From: Scatophagus argus
Taxonomy: Eukaryota > Chordata > Actinopteri > Scatophagidae
Reading direction: 5' to 3'
Assembly: GCF_020382885.2 (NCBI RefSeq)
Contig: NC_058506.1
Span: 22,282,318-22,346,317, forward strand
Length of the DNA: 64,000 nucleotides
The notes under the pieces are model-generated. The model saw only the letters and a program-made list of their open reading frames with translations, was not told the origin of the DNA and made no database searches. A program made the position numbers and the translations under genes. Positions 59,883-64,000 of this stretch are shown here, piece by piece. Positions within the stretch are counted from its first letter, which is position 1. The number at the start of each line of letters is the position of its first letter.

Positions 59883-62800
59883 GTAAGCTCGAACGCAGAC
59901 ACATGATGGTGGCGTCTCCAGGCGTCTTTAGGCGCCGGTGGGGCCGGATGTCACTCACAGACATCAATTCATCCGTGAGTCAAAGCTCATGTTCTCTGCG
60001 CTCTTTGTCTTTTGGCTGCGTCATTGAACTCGACAGGAAATAAACGGTCCAGAGATGACCGTGGGGGTCGGTCAGAACTGGAAAGTTTCTGTTCCATCCA
60101 TCAGCCGTCATCACGTTCTTATTGTTTCACTGCAGAATTTTTAATAATTAGGTGCTAAAATCAGAACAATATCCCATTCATTTCCACATCAAAAAGATCT
60201 ATCAAAATCTATCAGCAAACCCTTTACAACAGGCTCTCGTGTTGTACTGCAGTATTTATAAATACTGAAGTCATACTCAGTATGCATACATGTTCAGCTC
60301 GTCGGGTGAGTTAATTTGGGACTGTGAAGTATGTCCTGGTACTGCAGTTCAGAGTACAGTAAACCACACAGTATTTCACCCCCTCAGAAGCTTTGATATT
60401 GAAAATAAATACTTATGATCAAAGTTTTAGGCCACACAGTCGATGAACTGAAACTCGACTCATCCGGAAATAAAATCAAACGTCTTTGAGAAACGTCATT
60501 GTTAGCCGCCAGCGTGTTTACACGTTTACACAGTCGACTCATTAAAGAAAGAAAAGGTAAAATAATCACTTTGACTAAACGGGAAGTATCATCTTACAGT
60601 TCAGTTAAGTTCAGTTAAAACAACAACCAGAAACAGCCCGATGGTTTGACTGTCCTCATAAGGAGAGTTAAAGTGTGGCTGAGGCCTACAGAAACTGCAC
60701 ATTATTTTTGTTTTCTTTGTGTTTTAAATATTTGGTCTGAGCAGCGACGCTTCAGGTCCTTCATCCTCCAACAATCAGCCGAGTTTCTGGGACAAAACCC
60801 GGAGATGGCCCTGACAGGGAGAAGATCAGTGCCGAAACACAGAGCAGGAAGTTAAACACGCTTGTTATTTCTGTATTTTCTGTGATGCTTTCCCACAACA
60901 CGGACGGTGGAGCGACGCCAGACACCCCCCGGCTGGTATTAGTCCAGTTGGACAGGAAGCTGTTTATGTTCGTAAATACTGAGAGGACTGTGTCAAAGAC
61001 GATAAGCCCCAACACTGACCTGAGGTCTGTGCTCCTTTAAAGGTGCAGCTTGTAAGATTTGTCCACAATTTTAGTTTAAATTGTTCAGAAATGAACTAAC
61101 ATCAGCGAATGTTATGTCAGAGTGCTAATCAGCTTTATTCGCTTCATTAACTCCTTGTAAAACACACTTCATTGAGACGAGACAGAAACGAAATAAAACC
61201 CATCCAAACCGTCTTGGTTTGTCTTTGCACGATCACCTCTGGTTTGGTCCAAATAAATCCTCAGTTCACAGACTAAGATGTGATGTGTCTGCCGTCCCGC
61301 AGGGCTCACGGTCCAGGAAGACCTCAGTCAGCTGCAGGGCCTGTAGCTCCACAGCTAGCTGAGCTAACAGCAGCTATAGCTACAGCCACAGACAGCCACA
61401 GCAGACAGAACATGGAGCAGCGGTTGGTGGTAACTCTGCTCTGTGTTGCTCCTATAGAGACCCCAAAGAGAAACCGAATAAGACAAAATAATCAGCCAGT
61501 TTCTCAGGTTCTCATAATGATAACAGGTGAAACAGGTGTGGTGCATTCCTCAGCTGGGGTTTAAACATTTTCAACCAAAAACAATCAGTCACGTCAGTAA
61601 TGAGAGAAGAAATCTCATTCGTGTCTGGTGTCTCAGAAACTGAAGAGCTGCTCTGTAAACTACACCCAAGAATATTTGTGTTTGTGTTCTCCCGACGTCT
61701 CAGGGAAGATTAATGCGGTCGCACAGGAAGTGTGAAGTTCACCACACTGAGGCTGTTTGGATGGAGGCTGAAAGTGACTACGCTGACAAACCTGATGGAT
61801 TTTTCAGCAGCTATTTTCTGCTCATCAGAAAACCCTTCCTCAGGAACTGAACTCGATTCTTGCCATCAAAATGGAGTCAAAGTTTCTTCTTCCTAAAAAG
61901 GTTTCTGGAAAGGTTCCTGCGGTTGAAATCATGTCTGAGGTCAACTCTAAGCCTTCGACAGGAGCCACAATAACACGGGCTTGAGCGAATCCCTGTGGCT
62001 GCAGGAGAACTGTGGAGATTTCATATGAAGTTTGAGCAGACTGATCCTTTAATGCTCAGAGAAACAGAGCTGTGATCAGAGGATTCATCGGGTTGAGAAG
62101 CCGCCGACACTAAACATGGAGATGTTGACGGCTGCCGGCGTCCTCAGAGGGACACGCGTCCCTTTGAGGACGAGGAGTGAAACTGTTTCGTCTGGTTCAT
62201 TTATGTGGACATGACTTGTCTGATTTTGTTCCTGTCAGATCTTTTTCCTAACCAAACCAAAGTGAAGCTGACAAACTGGAAACAGCTTTTCCTGACCGTA
62301 ACCAAAGTGCTCTTGTTGTCTAAACCTAAACCACAGACAGGATCTGATCCCTGGATCCTGGTGTGACGGTCCTCGACTCCTACGTCCGCCTGTCATCCCC
62401 CCAGACCACCGACATTTAATCTAAGGTGCGTCCATGTTAGGTTAAATGTTGTGATCACCTGACAAGCCGCCGTCATACTCGTCGTTGTATTGGTTTTCAT
62501 CTTAGTTTTATTTGGATGCTAAATCTGCTCTGATTTTGAGTGAACCTGAAGTATCGAGTTTCCATGGAGTCTTTCAGGTAGCTTCTCAGCCTAACATGTA
62601 GTCACACCACCTGTCAGCAGCGTAGCTGTGGATGTGGAGACACGATCACTGGATTGCTGTCATATTGAAGAAAAGTGAAAAACGTTTTTGTGGACTTATG
62701 GACGTTTATCGCGAATGGACAGCAGAGCTGATGACCTCAGGAAGTGATGTCACACTGCATGACATCAGCACGTGTTTCATGTCGGTGTGTTCACGTCTTA

Positions 62801-64000
62801 AAATGAAGGAGCGAGACGTTTGACCGTACCTGCGGCGATCCGTAGCTGAATGATCTCTGCGATTTAAAAAACCTGCTGAGTTTACTGAAAGGCTAAAAAT
62901 AATTTAGCGAGTGACTTCGATCTGCTCTGCAGAAACAGCAGATACTCGTCACGACTCACAGCTCCCTAATGAGAGCCAACTTTGTCTGAACACAGTCTGG
63001 TGATAAAGTAAATCTGCAGAGCGGCGGGTCTGTCCTCCGGGCCCGCGGCCGCTGCCCGGCTTAAAGGGACAGTACGCCACAAAATCAAAAATACACGTTT
63101 TTCTTCTCTTGATCCATGGAGTCTGCTGTGAGATCTGGTTCCAATGTATTAGGGAGGAAGCGGACTGTGAGACCTTTGTGCACCTGTCAGGCAACATCAT
63201 CACTGCACCACACATGCACAGTGACTGTGCAGCGCCACCTTCAGGTCAGCTCCTGGACGATCCAGATGTTCATGTGGTTACAGAAGATAAAGTCTGACTT
63301 CGTAGCTTAATGAGCTGCTGAGAGTCTCAGGGATGCAGTGTTGGCTGGATGCTGCGTCACGATCTGCACCGCGTCCTGAGTCAGACCGAAGCTCCTCCAC
63401 CTTTTAAACACCTGTTTTCAGTTAGAGCTGCACGACTGCTTTTAACTCCAGAGCTGCATTAAAGCTGCCGACACTCAGTCAGATTTCGTGATGAAGGAGA
63501 AGAAAAGCTTTGTTTATCTGCATTAGGAGGGAGAATCACCAAACTTGGAGATGCCTGTTTTATACACGACAGCGGTGCTTCCTGGTCAGGTGTCACATGT
63601 TTTTCCCACGGCGGAGCTCAGGTTACCAATGAGTTTCTTCATATATAGTCAGAGAGAGCAGCCTGAGGCGCAGGATGGCCTTACAAGTCCATGTTCAGGA
63701 GAAAATAATCTCTGAGTTATCTGAAGAACATCAAAAACCTGATCCACAGAAATCCCCCGAAATCCACCAAAATCCTTTGAAAACCTCCAACATGCTGCAC
63801 ATCACCTGCCGCGCCTACGGGTCACTTCCTGTGATCCTCAGGAGGAGGAGGAGGAGCCCCTGGATTGAATGCTGCTGACTGAAAAGCTTTGTTTAGCTGT
63901 GCTGTTATGAAAGGAATAAATGAAACTCTGCAGTCCTTTTGGTGAAAAACTGCTGTAATGTGTTTTTCTTTCTCCCCGTTAATAATCTGACAAACCTCTG
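59883..64000 (+). other. adra1b: adra1b intron 3 (start), no exon found
   Basis: No sequence encoding the TM7 motif NPIIYP or the C-tail occurs before the window ends. No other gene is recognised here. Short GCTAAC-like words at about 61350-61390. Confidence 0.6.

Noticed and set aside
59390-59902. 170-residue minus ORF opposite adra1b exon 3
   Set aside because: Shadow of GC-rich coding sequence on the other strand.

Overview
The window is vertebrate nuclear DNA from a teleost fish, probably a percomorph (inference). The signs are sparse multi-exon genes with fish-like proteins, very many CA/TG and TCTG microsatellites, and a typical fish repeat set: Tc1, PIF/Harbinger, pogo-like DNA elements, L2-like and other LINE remnants, and two related tRNA-headed SINE families. 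There is no operon structure.

Three multi-exon genes can be reconstructed with splice sites and phases that agree. (1) znf346, minus strand, 35122 to 31127: seven coding exons, 303 residues, four U1-type C2H2 zinc fingers for double-stranded RNA binding. (2) A TIM/HAVCR-like immune receptor, minus strand, 41457 to 38321: six coding exons, 276 residues (signal peptide, one V-type Ig domain, stalk, membrane segment, short tail). (3) The first three coding exons of an alpha-1B-type adrenergic receptor, plus strand, 57263 to 59882, covering TM1 to TM6; the TM7 and C-tail exon lies beyond the window. The human counterparts of all three lie on the long arm of chromosome 5, so this looks like part of a conserved neighbourhood. 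A fourth gene, minus strand 8005 to 7448, is a single-exon ORF of 185 residues with a C-terminal membrane anchor and a TATA box; I do not recognise it. One tRNA-Val(AAC) gene sits at 36437-36509.

Layout: 1-510 dead Tc1 transposase; 989-1500 12-bp minisatellite; 4519-7084 PIF/Harbinger element with TIRs, a CTG target duplication and a nested LINE tail; 7448-8005 orphan gene; 8189-8705 extreme simple repeats; 8709-9430 pogo-like element with a TA target duplication; 9431-27690 non-coding DNA with a SINE, GCTAAC-type dispersed repeats and a large TCTG/CA block; 27700-28770 CTCF-like motifs and one possible exon; 29045-35122 znf346 and its 3' UTR; 35200-36150 LINE remnant; 36437 tRNA; 38321-41457 TIM-like gene with a SINE in its last intron; 42970-56700 non-coding DNA with SINEs, an L2-like LINE and microsatellites; 56740-64000 adra1b 5' region, exons 1-3 and the start of intron 3.

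The observations most worth checking are: two introns in the adra1b transmembrane core that mammalian alpha-1 receptor genes lack; a microsatellite-encoded run of ten serines, plus an intron, inside the Ig domain of the TIM-like receptor; a dispersed repeat that carries a near-consensus CTCF motif; and the unassigned tail-anchored gene.
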